Assembly: GCA_020621985.1 (NCBI GenBank)
Contig: JAHRYS010000001.1
Coordinates: 461,737-525,736 of the forward strand
Reading direction: 5' to 3'
Length of the DNA: 64,000 nt
Origin: Candidatus Ferrigenium altingense
GTDB lineage: Bacteria; Pseudomonadota; Gammaproteobacteria; Burkholderiales; Gallionellaceae
The notes under the pieces were generated by a model, which saw nothing but the letters and a program-made list of their open reading frames with translations, did not search any database and was not told where the DNA came from. The position numbers and the translations under genes were made by a program. Each line of letters starts with the position of its first letter. Position 1 is the stretch's first letter. Of the stretch, positions 28,838 through 39,500 are shown piece by piece.

Positions 28838-29314
28838 ATGAGAATCGGCCAAGGCTTTGACGTGCACCAACTGGTAGAGGGGCGCCGGTTGGTTATAGGT
28901 GGGGTGGAAATTCCTCACGACAAGGGGTTGCTCGGCCATTCCGATGCCGACGTGCTGCTGCATGCGATCAGCGACGCGCTGCTCGGCGCGGTGGCGCTGG
29001 GCGACATCGGCAAACATTTCGCCGATACCGACGCGAAATTCAAGAACATCGACAGCCGCATCCTGTTACGCGATGTGCTGCACCTGGTGCGCGAACAGGG
29101 CTACCGCGTCGGCAACGTGGATGCGACGATCATCGCACAAGCGCCGAAAATGGCGCCGCATATCCCGCAGATGGTGGCGCATATCGCCGCCGACCTGCGC
29201 GTGGAGAAAAACGCTGTCAACGTGAAAGCGACCACCACCGAGCAGCTGGGGTTCAGCGGGCGCGGTGAGGGGATCGCGGCGCAGGCGGTGGTGTTGTTGC
29301 TCGCCGATAACTGA
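28838..29314 (+). CDS. ispF: 2-C-methyl-D-erythritol 2,4-cyclodiphosphate synthase
   Basis: [26 protein letters not shown]. Confidence 0.96.
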   Translation: MRIGQGFDVHQLVEGRRLVIGGVEIPHDKGLLGHSDADVLLHAISDALLGAVALGDIGKHFADTDAKFKNIDSRILLRDVLHLVREQGYRVGNVDATIIAQAPKMAPHIPQMVAHIAADLRVEKNAVNVKATTTEQLGFSGRGEGIAAQAVVLLLADN

Positions 29315-30003
29315 TGCGCGTACTGGCACTGGAAACTTCCACCGAATACTGCTCGGTCGCGCTGTGGCAGGATGGCGTGGTTGTGGAGCATTGCGAATTG
29401 GTCGGGCAGAAACATTCCGAGTTACTGATGGCGATGCTGGATGATGTGCTGAAGCAGGCTGGCGTGAAGCTCACGCAGCTCGACGGCATCGCGTTCGGCA
29501 TGGGGCCGGGGTCGTTCACCGGGGTGCGCATCGCGTGCGGAGTGGCGCAGGGTCTGGCGTTCGGCGCGGATTTGCCGGTGGCTGGTGTATGTACCCTGGA
29601 AGCGCTGGCGGACGCTTCCGGCAGGCCGCGCGTGATTGCGGCGCTGGATGCGCGCATGGGCGAGATTTATCACGCCGCGTATGAGAAGTGTGATGGTGCT
29701 TGGATAGCGGTGAGCGAGCCGCATTTGTGCAAACCGGTAGATGCGCCGCCGCTGCCGGGCAATGACTGGTTCGGCGCGGGCAGCGGTTTTGCCGTACACG
29801 GCACGGCATTGAGCGGGCGCTATGCCGGGCAGTTGCAGGGCGCGGATGACGCCGCCGTGCCGCAGGCCGCCGCGATCGCTGCGCTTGGTGCGGCGCAATT
29901 TATACAGGGGCGCGGGGCGGATGCGGCGGAAGCTTTGCCGCTGTACCTGCGCGACAAGGTGGCGCTGAAGACCAGCGAACGGGAAGCGCCCCGCTCATCA
30001 TGA
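29314..30003 (+). CDS. tsaB: tRNA threonylcarbamoyladenosine biosynthesis protein TsaB
   Basis: LALETSTEYCSVAL, GMGPGSFTGVRIACGVAQGLA. Confidence 0.95.
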   Translation: MRVLALETSTEYCSVALWQDGVVVEHCELVGQKHSELLMAMLDDVLKQAGVKLTQLDGIAFGMGPGSFTGVRIACGVAQGLAFGADLPVAGVCTLEALADASGRPRVIAALDARMGEIYHAAYEKCDGAWIAVSEPHLCKPVDAPPLPGNDWFGAGSGFAVHGTALSGRYAGQLQGADDAAVPQAAAIAALGAAQFIQGRGADAAEALPLYLRDKVALKTSEREAPRSS

Positions 30004-30458
30004 TGTTGCGTGCGATGACGCAGGACGATGTGGATGCGGTGCTTGCCATCGAACAGGCGGTGCAGCGCTTTCCGTGGACGCGCGGCAATTTTACCGATGC
30101 GCTGCACAGCGGCTATCTATGCTGTGTGGATGAAACGGAAGAAGGCGGGATTCGCGGCTATGCGATATTGATGCCGACGGTGGACGAGGCAGAGCTGCTC
30201 AATATCGGCGTGGCGGCGGCGCAGCAGCGCAAGGGCTTGGGGCGCGCGATGTTGGCGGAGATGTTGAACGTGGCGCGTGGCAGGAATATGAAGCGCGTGT
30301 TCCTCGAAGTGCGTTCGTCCAATATTGCCGCGATTGCGTTGTATCGCAGCGCGGGCTTCAGCGAAGCCGGTGTGCGGCGCAGTTATTATCAGGGCGCAAA
30401 CGGCAGCGAGGACGCCATCGTGATGGCATGCGAATTGATGGGTGAATCCAATGGATAG
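30000..30458 (+). CDS. rimI: Ribosomal protein S18-alanine N-acetyltransferase
   Basis: GNAT fold QQRKGLGRAML, LEVRSSNIAAIALYRSAGF; ATGA overlap with tsaB. Confidence 0.93.
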   Translation: MMLRAMTQDDVDAVLAIEQAVQRFPWTRGNFTDALHSGYLCCVDETEEGGIRGYAILMPTVDEAELLNIGVAAAQQRKGLGRAMLAEMLNVARGRNMKRVFLEVRSSNIAAIALYRSAGFSEAGVRRSYYQGANGSEDAIVMACELMGESNG

Positions 30459-31290
30459 AAGCGAAGCGGTGCTGCGCGAGCTGAAGCTGCACCCGCAATG
30501 GGTGCGGCGAAATCAGCCTGCGCCAGTTTTGGCGGAACAACCTGCGCTAATCACGGCAGAGGCTGAAGCGAGGGTTCCGGCAGCTGCCGTTATTTCAATG
30601 CATCCCGCCCCTCCTTTGGCACCGGGTGAAGCCTGTCCTGAACCTTGTCGAAGGGTTGAAGAGCCGGCCCAAGCGGAAATAAATGATATTCATGCCGGCT
30701 CATCTGTCGCCGTACCGGCATCTCAGGCCGATAAGCTCAACTGGCCCGAGCTAAAGCAACGGGTGCACGATTGCATCGCCTGCAAGCTGCGCGCCGGTTG
30801 CACGCAGACAGTGTTCGGCGTGGGCGACGAGCAGGCCGAGTGGCTGTTCGTCGGCGAAGGGCCGGGGGTGGATGAAGATGCGCAGGGCGAGCCGTTCGTC
30901 GGGCAGGCGGGCAAGCTGCTCGACAACATGCTGCTATCGATCAAACTCAGGCGCGGGAAGAATGTTTACATCGCCAACATCGTCAAATGTCGCCCACCCA
31001 ACAACCGCGTGCCGGAGGCGGACGAGATCGCAACCTGCATGCCCTATCTGCAACGCCAGATCGAATTGATCAAACCCAAGCTCATCGTCGCGCTGGGCAA
31101 GACCGCGGCCACTGCGCTACTGGGGCGCGATGCGGCGCTGGGTTCGTTGCGCGGCACATTGCACGACTACCACGGCATTCCACTGGTCGTCACCTATCAC
31201 CCCGCCTATTTGTTGCGCAGTCCGATGGAGAAGGCCAAGGCGTGGCAGGATTTGTGTTTTGCGGTGCGGGCGCGACACGGTGAGGCGTAG
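30442..31290 (+). CDS. Uracil-DNA glycosylase, type 4/5 family
   Basis: [35 protein letters not shown], four-Cys 4Fe-4S pattern, [11 protein letters not shown]. Confidence 0.93.
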   Translation: MNPMDRSEAVLRELKLHPQWVRRNQPAPVLAEQPALITAEAEARVPAAAVISMHPAPPLAPGEACPEPCRRVEEPAQAEINDIHAGSSVAVPASQADKLNWPELKQRVHDCIACKLRAGCTQTVFGVGDEQAEWLFVGEGPGVDEDAQGEPFVGQAGKLLDNMLLSIKLRRGKNVYIANIVKCRPPNNRVPEADEIATCMPYLQRQIELIKPKLIVALGKTAATALLGRDAALGSLRGTLHDYHGIPLVVTYHPAYLLRSPMEKAKAWQDLCFAVRARHGEA

Positions 31291-31417
31291 CCTTCAGGTG
31301 CGGGAGCGCCCGCATCGCACCTCCTCCCGCAATCGGCTGGCTGTGCCAGTAACGTGTCGGAGGTGCGGGCGCGACACGGTGAGGCGTAGCCTTCAGGTGC
31401 GGGAGCGCCCGCATCGC
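31263..31417. repeat. Partial tandem duplication of the UDG gene 3' end (two 56-bp identical copies, 99-bp period)
   Basis: GGTGCGGGCGCGACACGGTGAGGCGTAGCCTTCAGGTGCGGGAGCGCCCGCATCGC at 31263-31318 and 31362-31417. Confidence 0.93.
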
Positions 31418-31539
31418 GCATTTTTTGCAGCATAGATTGATGCACGTCATGGTTTTTTAGGCTGACCTCCACTAGACTTCAGGCGTCAGAGGACTACGAT
31501 GCGAATGTGATTGTGTGATACCACGTACTTTATAAAGGT

Positions 31540-34500
31540 ATGGTGATGACAGACAACAGCGGCAGCAGTAAAAAATTAATGCAGGCATTTTTCTCTCCTG
31601 CCGTGGCCCTGATGAATCGCCTGGATGTCACCAGGAAATTCGTGCTGCTGGGGTTGATGTCCTTGGTCGCGATAGCGGTAGTGGTGTACAGCCTGTTTGT
31701 CAGCCTTGACCGGGTTATCATCTCCTCGCAACGGGAGCTGAAAGGCCTCGAGCTGATCAAGTCATTTCCCCGGACTGTGCGGGTCCTCCAGCAACACCGT
31801 GGGCTTTCGGCCGGAATTTTCGGTGGCAATGTGACCCTGCGGGACGGTCGTGCCAGCACGGAAAAGGAAGTGGCCAAAGCATTGAATGAAATGTGGGGCA
31901 AGCCGTTTGCCGGCATAGCCTTGAGCGAAGACTTGCAGCACATCATGGCAGACTGGGAGCGCCTGCGCGAAGAGGGACTCAATTGGACGGCGGCTGAAAA
32001 CTTTGCCGCGCACACTCGTCTGATCAGCCGGATACAGTTATTCGAGGGGATGGTTGCGGATGAATACGCGCTGACCCTGGATCCTGAACTCAGCACGTTC
32101 TACCTGATCGATACCATTATTAACAAGTTGCCGCATGCGCTTGAGCATCTTGGGCAGTTACGCGCATACGGCACCGGTATCCTGGCCGGCAAACAGGCCA
32201 CTGCGCAGCAGAAGACCGAATTAAATATCCTGATTGTCGAACTCGATGATGCGCTTGGGATGCTCAGAACCAACCTCGACAAGACCGGCCGCCACAACCC
32301 TGCACTACAGGGTTTAATCTCGACGGCGTCTGGAGATATCACCGATTCGGCGCAGCGAGTTACCAGTCTCGTGACATCGGACATTCTCACCGGTCATTTT
32401 GCTACGCTCCACAATGACTTTTTCGGGATGTCCACTGTGGCGATCGACAAAAGTTACGCGCAACTATATAAAACACTGCTGCCGACGGCCGAAACTCTGA
32501 TCAAGGAGCGTACTGCGCGGGCGGAAAATACATTACGCGCCAGTATCGGCATCGCCGTTCTGCTGTTTCTGGCAGTGGCCTATTTCTCGATTGGCATCTG
32601 CCGCGCCATTATCGCCAATATTCGGTCGCTGGCCCGTTCGGCACGCGCCTTTGCCGGCGGCGATCTGAATGAGCGGGTCAATCTCGGTGCACACGATGAA
32701 CTCGGCCAAGTGGGCGACAGTTTCAACGAAATGGCCGACGGATTCAGCGCGTTATTGAAAGTGTCCCGTGAAAATGAAGCGCGCCTGCACGACCTGTCGA
32801 TGCACCTCGAAGAGCGGGTGAAAGAGCGCACTATTGAACTGGAGTCAGCTCAGCAGTTGACCGAATCGCTGCTGCGGCGCAACCAGGCTTTGATGATGAC
32901 CTCCATGGATGGCATCCATGTGATGGATATGCAGGGCAACATATTGGCGGCCAATGATGCCTTCTGCCGCATGCTGGGCTACACCCAGAAAGAGGTGGCT
33001 GGCCTCAATGTGGCCGACTGGGATGCGCAATGGCCGATTGAGGAGCTGCGGGCGAAATTCAGGGAGCTTATCGGCAAGAGCGCCATGTTCGAGACTCTGT
33101 ATCGCCGCAAGGACGGCACACTGATCAATGCCGAGATCAGCGCCTCCGGCGTGGAGCTGGAAGGGCAGAATTTCATCTATGCATCATGCCGCGACATCAC
33201 CGGACGCAAGAATGAGGAAGAGGCGCTCAAGCGGCATAAGCTGGTGATCGATACCGCCATAGACGGCTTCTGGATAACCGATATGATGGGTAATCTGCAG
33301 GAAGCCAACGAGGCTTATGCAAAAATGTCGGGCTATACGGTCGATGAACTGGCGAACATGCACATCAGCCAACTTGAAGCGAAAGAGCAATCGCCGGAAG
33401 AAGTCCGGGCGCATATCGCAAAGATCATTGCGCAAGGCTATGACCGGTTTGAGACACGCCATCGCCGCAAGGATGGGCATGAAATCGATATCGAGGTATC
33501 CGTTACTTGCATGGCGGAATCGCAGCAACTTTTCGTTTTCTGCCACGACATCACCAAGCGCAAGAAGACCGAAGAGGCGTTGCGCGTCGCGGCGACGGCC
33601 TTCGAGACGCATGAGGCCATCATGATTACCGATGCCGACGCGAATATCATCCGCGTCAATCAGGCGTTTACCGATATCACCGGCTATAGCCCGGAAGAGG
33701 TATTGGGCAAAAACCCGCGCATGATGAATTCCGAGCGGCAGGACAAGGCTTTTTACGCCGAGATGTGGCAGCAACTGATCCATACCGGTACATGGTCGGG
33801 CGAGATTTGGGATAAACGCAAAAATGGCGAGATTTTTCCGAAGTGGATGACGGTGACCGCAGTAAAAAATGAACACCAGCAAACCGTTCAGTATGTCGCC
33901 ATCTTCAGCGACATCACCGCGCGCAAGCGGGTCGAGGAGGAAATCCGCAACCTGGCGTTTTATGATGCGCTGACCCAGTTGCCCAACCGGCGTTTGTTTA
34001 TCGACCGCTTCCGCGCGGCTTTGCCTGCTTCCGCGCGCCACCATAACTATGGCGCGGTGTTGTTCATCGACATGGATAAGTTCAAGGTGCTTAACGACAC
34101 GCTCGGGCATGACTACGGCGATTTGCTTCTGGTTGAGGTGGCTGTGCGGATCAAGTCCTGCGTGCGCGAAATGGATACCGTGGCAAGATTTGGCGGGGAC
34201 GAATTTGTGGTGCTGATCGAGGAAATCGGCGATGACCGGGACGAGGCTTCGCGCAAGGCCGGGCTGGTAGGCGAAAAAATCCGCGAGGCGTTGGCGCGCC
34301 CTTACCGGCTTAAAGAGCGCGAGCACCATAGTTCACCCAGTATCGGCATCAATTTGTATCGCGGCAACGAAGAGACAGTGGACACCCTGCTTAAACATGC
34401 CGATCTGGCGATGTACCAGGCCAAGAGTTCCGGGCGCAATGCGGTGCGCTTTTTCGATACTGTCATGCAACATAACGTGGCAGCGCATGCCGAACTGGTG

Positions 34501-35250
34501 AATGATTTGCGCCGCGCCATAGAACAGCGGCAATTGCATCTGTATTACCAGGTGCAAGTGGATGACGATAACCGTCCGCTGGGGGCGGAGGCGTTGCTGC
34601 GCTGGATCCACCCGCAGCGCGGTATGGTCATGCCGGATCAGTTTATCCCGATCGCCGAAGAGAGCGCGCTGATCATCGAAATCGATGATTGGGTGCTGGA
34701 AACAGCCTGCCGGCAACTCGCCTCGTGGGGCGGCAATGCGCGAACGCGCGATTTGCTGCTGACCATCAATATCAGCACCAAGCAGTTCGCCCTGCCGGAT
34801 TTTGTGAATAAGGTGGCCAGCATGTTGCGCAAGCACCAGGTCAACCCTGCGCGCCTGAAACTGGAGCTGACCGAGCGCATGGTGCTGGACGACTTGGCCG
34901 GAACGGTGAAAAAAATGCATGCGCTTAAAGTGCTCGGCGTCAGTTTGTCGATGGACGATTTTGGCACCCGCTATTCGTCACTGTCCTACCTGAAACAGCT
35001 TCCAATCGATCAACTCAAGATAGACAAGGGCTTTGTGCAGGCTATTACCAAAGGCAGCGATGACGCGCTGCTGGTGCAGAACATCATCGATCTGGTGAAC
35101 AACTTCAACTTGAGCGTGATTGCAGAAGGGGTGGAAACCGAGGCGCAATTGGCTTCGCTCAAACAGCGCGACTGCATCACCTACCAAGGTTTCCTGTTCG
35201 GTAAAGCCGTGCCGGTTGAGGAGTTCGAGAAGCTGCTGGGAGGGCTTTAG
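31540..35250 (+). CDS. Membrane sensor with HAMP, three PAS, GGDEF and EAL domains
   Basis: N-term TM + periplasmic helical domain, HAMP, repeated PAS, ARFGGDEFVVL, GAEALLRW. Confidence 0.93.
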   Translation: MVMTDNSGSSKKLMQAFFSPAVALMNRLDVTRKFVLLGLMSLVAIAVVVYSLFVSLDRVIISSQRELKGLELIKSFPRTVRVLQQHRGLSAGIFGGNVTLRDGRASTEKEVAKALNEMWGKPFAGIALSEDLQHIMADWERLREEGLNWTAAENFAAHTRLISRIQLFEGMVADEYALTLDPELSTFYLIDTIINKLPHALEHLGQLRAYGTGILAGKQATAQQKTELNILIVELDDALGMLRTNLDKTGRHNPALQGLISTASGDITDSAQRVTSLVTSDILTGHFATLHNDFFGMSTVAIDKSYAQLYKTLLPTAETLIKERTARAENTLRASIGIAVLLFLAVAYFSIGICRAIIANIRSLARSARAFAGGDLNERVNLGAHDELGQVGDSFNEMADGFSALLKVSRENEARLHDLSMHLEERVKERTIELESAQQLTESLLRRNQALMMTSMDGIHVMDMQGNILAANDAFCRMLGYTQKEVAGLNVADWDAQWPIEELRAKFRELIGKSAMFETLYRRKDGTLINAEISASGVELEGQNFIYASCRDITGRKNEEEALKRHKLVIDTAIDGFWITDMMGNLQEANEAYAKMSGYTVDELANMHISQLEAKEQSPEEVRAHIAKIIAQGYDRFETRHRRKDGHEIDIEVSVTCMAESQQLFVFCHDITKRKKTEEALRVAATAFETHEAIMITDADANIIRVNQAFTDITGYSPEEVLGKNPRMMNSERQDKAFYAEMWQQLIHTGTWSGEIWDKRKNGEIFPKWMTVTAVKNEHQQTVQYVAIFSDITARKRVEEEIRNLAFYDALTQLPNRRLFIDRFRAALPASARHHNYGAVLFIDMDKFKVLNDTLGHDYGDLLLVEVAVRIKSCVREMDTVARFGGDEFVVLIEEIGDDRDEASRKAGLVGEKIREALARPYRLKEREHHSSPSIGINLYRGNEETVDTLLKHADLAMYQAKSSGRNAVRFFDTVMQHNVAAHAELVNDLRRAIEQRQLHLYYQVQVDDDNRPLGAEALLRWIHPQRGMVMPDQFIPIAEESALIIEIDDWVLETACRQLASWGGNARTRDLLLTINISTKQFALPDFVNKVASMLRKHQVNPARLKLELTERMVLDDLAGTVKKMHALKVLGVSLSMDDFGTRYSSLSYLKQLPIDQLKIDKGFVQAITKGSDDALLVQNIIDLVNNFNLSVIAEGVETEAQLASLKQRDCITYQGFLFGKAVPVEEFEKLLGGL

Positions 35251-35317
35251 GGGCGCGGCGTGCCCCTGCGCCATGCTAATATGAGCCGAGCGCATTTGAT
35301 GCGCGTGAAGGTCGTTT

Positions 35318-36565
35318 ATGCAAAACCTGCTTCGCGGTAAATTCAACTTATTGGTTGCTATCCTGGTGGCCGCGGTTTTGCTGGCCGGTGTATTGCTGTA
35401 CAGCCAATATGGCCGTGCCAAACCCGGTATAAAAATCGGTGTGCTGCACTCGCTCAGCGGCACGATGGCGCCGAGCGAGGTGCCGCTGGTGGATGCGGTG
35501 CGGCTGGCGGTCGAAGAAGCCAACCAGTCGGGCGGATTGAACGGCCAGACCATCGAGATGATCGTTGCCGACTGCCGCTCCGATGCCGCATATTGCGCGC
35601 AGCAGGCGGAGAAGCTCATCACTCAGGACGGCGTTCAGGCGTTGTTTGGCTGCTGGACATCGGATTGCCGCAAGGCGGTCAAAGCCGTCGTCGAAAAATA
35701 TCATCATCTGCTGTTCTATCCGCTGCAATACGAAGGGCTGGAGCAATCGCCCGACATCTTTTATACCGGCGCGGCACCCAACCAGCAAATCATTCCGATG
35801 GCGTTCTGGGCTTTGCAAAATCACGGCAAACGCTATTACCTGATCGGTTCGGATTACATTTTTCCGCGCACCGCCAACCGCACGGTCAAGGACGTGCTGC
35901 TTGCGCAAGGCGGGCAGTTGCTTGGCGAGCGGTATTTGCCGCTGGGTGCGAGCGATATAGCGGCGGTGGTGCAGGAAATTGCCGCACAGCGTCCCGATTT
36001 TGTGGTCAACACGCTCAATGGTGACAGCAATCTGCATTTTTTTCGCGCGCTGCGCGCAGCAGGCATCGATGCCAAAAAAATCCCGGTGTTTTCCACCAGC
36101 ATCGCCGAAGTGGAATTGGCGGCGATCGGGGCCGATCTGGTGGCGGGGCATTACGCCGCATGGAATTATTTCCAGAGCGTGGACAGCGACGAAAACAAGG
36201 CGTTCATCGCGCGCTTCAGGCAGCGCTTCGGCAAGGAGCGCGTGCTGGATGATCCGATGGAGGCGGCCTACATCGGGGTGAAGCTGTGGGCGGACAGCGT
36301 GCGCAACGCCGGCACGGCGGATCTGACGCCGGTAAAAAACATTTTTGCGCAGCAAAGCATGGCGGCGCCGCAGGGTATCGTGGCGGTGGACTTCAATACC
36401 GGACACCTGTGGAAAACCGTGCGTATCGGCAGGGCGCGCGCTGACGGGCAATTCGACATTGTCTGGCAATCCGATACCGCAGTGCATCCGGCGCCGTTTC
36501 CGTTCTATCGCAGCCGCCCGGAATGGCTTGCCGAGCAACACGCTTTGGCGGGAGCGGCGCGATGA
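35318..36565 (+). CDS. UrtA/FmdD-like (urea/short-chain amide) periplasmic substrate-binding protein, orphan
   Basis: IKIGVLHSLSGTMAPSEVPLVDAVRLAVEEANQSGGLNG, LFGCWTSDCRKAVKAVVE, LLFYPLQYEGLEQSP. Confidence 0.88.
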   Translation: MQNLLRGKFNLLVAILVAAVLLAGVLLYSQYGRAKPGIKIGVLHSLSGTMAPSEVPLVDAVRLAVEEANQSGGLNGQTIEMIVADCRSDAAYCAQQAEKLITQDGVQALFGCWTSDCRKAVKAVVEKYHHLLFYPLQYEGLEQSPDIFYTGAAPNQQIIPMAFWALQNHGKRYYLIGSDYIFPRTANRTVKDVLLAQGGQLLGERYLPLGASDIAAVVQEIAAQRPDFVVNTLNGDSNLHFFRALRAAGIDAKKIPVFSTSIAEVELAAIGADLVAGHYAAWNYFQSVDSDENKAFIARFRQRFGKERVLDDPMEAAYIGVKLWADSVRNAGTADLTPVKNIFAQQSMAAPQGIVAVDFNTGHLWKTVRIGRARADGQFDIVWQSDTAVHPAPFPFYRSRPEWLAEQHALAGAAR

Positions 36566-39500
36566 ACCGTGACATGAAAAATCACTCGCTCACCCATCAC
36601 CTGGCGCTCTGGTTTATCGTGGTTGCGCTGCTGCCGCTGCTGTTATTCGGTTACCTGAGCCTGCGGCAAAACGAAGCCGCGTTGCGCATTGAAATGCAGG
36701 CGCGAATGTCGCGCTTGGCGGACAAGAAGGCGATGGAGATCAAGGTCTATCTGGCCGAGCGTGCCCAGGATGTGCAGATGCTCGCGCGCGGCCTTCTGGC
36801 GGAGCAGGCCATGGACGCCCTGTCGCGCGCCTATTTGCAACACCGCCCCGGCTCAGCCGGATACCAGAGGGCGGACCGGCAATTCCGCAGCCGTTTTTCC
36901 GCCTATATTGACGAGAGCGCATTGTTTTACGATGTGTTCCTGATTACGCCGCAGGGCGAAATCATCTATACCGACAAGCACGAGCCGGACTTCGCCACCA
37001 ACCTGCTCGACGGCCCGTACCGCGACTCGCAACTGGCTAGGGCATTCCGCGAATCCAGCCTGACCTTCGAAAGCAGCTTTTCCAGCTTCGGAAGCTACTC
37101 GCCTACCGGTGCGCCCGCCGCATTTGTTGCCGCGCCGATCATTCGTAACGGCGTATTCCACGGCGTGGTCGCTTTTCAGCTCAGCACCGAAAATATCTAC
37201 CGGGTAGCGATGGAAAACAGCGGGCTGGGCACGACCGGGGAAACCCTGCTCGCCAGGTTGACGGATTCCGGGGAAGCCGAGTTTGCCGCGCCGCTCAGGC
37301 ATGATCCGCATGCAGCCATGCAGCGCAAAATGGAGATAAAAACGTCACCCGTCCCGATACGCAATGCCTTGCTTGGCCGGCACGGCGGCGGGATAGAAAC
37401 CGATTACAGCGGGCGGCAAGTGGTCGCCGCTTGGCGCTACCTGCCGGAATTGCGCTGGGGGATGGTGGTCAAGATGGATGCCGACGAGGCTTTCGCACCG
37501 ATTTATCGCCAGCGAAAAACCCTGCTGGAGATCTTGCTGGGATTGATTTTGCTGGCCGGAGTTGCCGCATTTTATTTCGGCCGGCGGCTGGTATGGCCGC
37601 TCAAGGATTTCGCGCAAACCGCCGATGAAATAGCCCAGGGCGATCTGGGCAAACGTGTCGCCGAGTCCGGCCCGGGTGAAATCGGCGCGTTGGGGCGCGC
37701 GTTTAACCACATGGCCGAAAACCTGCAATCGCTGTATCGCTCTCTGGAAGACCGCGTCGAGAAACGCACCCGTGAGTTGAATGTAAGCAATGAGCAATTG
37801 CAGGAAGAAATCATCGAGCGCGAGCATATCGAAAAGGCGCTACGGGACAGCCAGGAGCACATAAGGCACGCACTTTTGGAGTTGCAACATAACCAGGACT
37901 TGCTCAACGAAGCGCAGCGGCTGGGGCATTTGGGCAGCTGGGAGCTGGATATGGTGAGCGGCGAGCTGCGCTGGTCGGATGAAATCTACCGGATATTTGA
38001 GCTTGATCCGGCACAGTTCTCGCCATCCTATGAGAATTTCCTGAACGTGATTCATCCGGATGACCGTGACAAGGTGGATCAGGCTTACACGCGGTCGTTA
38101 CAAGATCGCCAGACCTACGACATCACGCATCGGCTGCTGCTTGCGGATGGCCGCATCAAGTGGGTGCGTGAACATTGCTCCAGTGATTTCGATGCGTCCG
38201 GCAAGCCGCTGCGTTCGGTAGGGGCGGTGCAGGATGTTACCGAGCAAAGGCTGGCGGAGGATCGTTTGCGCGTGGCAGCGGCAACCTTCGAGACGCATGA
38301 AGCGATCCTGATCACCGATGCATACTCGACCATCATCCGCGTTAACCGGGCATTCGAGGAGACGACCGGCTATAGCGCCGAAGAGGTACTGGGGAAGAAT
38401 CCGCGCATCCTCAGTTCGGGCCGCCAGGACAAGGCCTTTTATGCGGAGATGTGGCGGCAATTGCTGGCGACCGGTTCATGGACCGGCGAGATGTGGGACA
38501 GGCGCAAGAACGGGCAGATTTACCCGAAGTGGCTGACCATTACCGCCATAAAGGATGAGCAGGGCGAGACCACCGAGTATGTCGCCATTTTCAGCGACAT
38601 CACCGCGCGCAAACAGGCCGAGGAGGAAATTCGCAACCTGGCGTTTTATGACGCGCTGACCAAATTGCCCAACCGGCGCTTGCTGCTGGACCGTTTCCAT
38701 CTGGCGCTGTCGGTGTCGGCGCGCAGCCATCATTATGGCGCGGTGCTGTTTCTCGATATGGACAAGTTCAAGACGCTCAACGATACGCTGGGGCACCATT
38801 ACGGCGACCTGATGCTGATCGAGGTGGCGCAGCGTATCGAGTTATGCGTGCGTGAAGTGGATACCGTGGCGCGCTTGGGCGGCGACGAGTTCGTGGTGTT
38901 GATCGATGAGGTCGGCGCAAATGCAGAAGAGGCTTCGCAAAGAGTTGCGCTGATCGCCGAGAAGATACGCGCGGCACTGGCGCTGCCTTACCAGATCAAG
39001 GGGCATGAGTATCACAGTTCGCCGAGCATCGGCGTATGCCTGTACCGCGGCAACGAGGAATCGGTGGACACCTTGCTTAAACACGCCGATCTGGCAATGT
39101 ATCAGGCCAAGGATGCAGGGCGGAATGCGGTGCATTTTTTCGATCCCGCGATGCAGCACGCGGTGGAAATGCACGCCGCGCTGGAGGCGGATTTGCGCCG
39201 TGCCATACCCAATCTGGAACTGCGCCTGTATTACCAGATCCAGGTGGACAGCGAGCAGCGTCCGTTGGGCGCGGAGGCGCTGGTGCGCTGGATGCATCCG
39301 AACCGCGGCATGGTTTCCCCCGCACAATTCATTCCCGTCGCCGAGGAGAGCTCACTGATTCTGGATATCGGTCTGTGGGTGCTGAATACCGCCTGCCGGC
39401 AGCTTGCGCAGTGGGGCGGAAATGAACAAACGCGCAATTTGGAGCTTGCCATCAATGTCAGCGCGCAACAGTTCCGCTTGCATGGTTTTGTGGATGTGGT

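Noticed and set aside
31263-31417. Possible short CRISPR (two 56-bp repeats, 43-bp spacer)
   Set aside because: Only two copies, and the first includes the UDG coding end; best explained as a tandem duplication.
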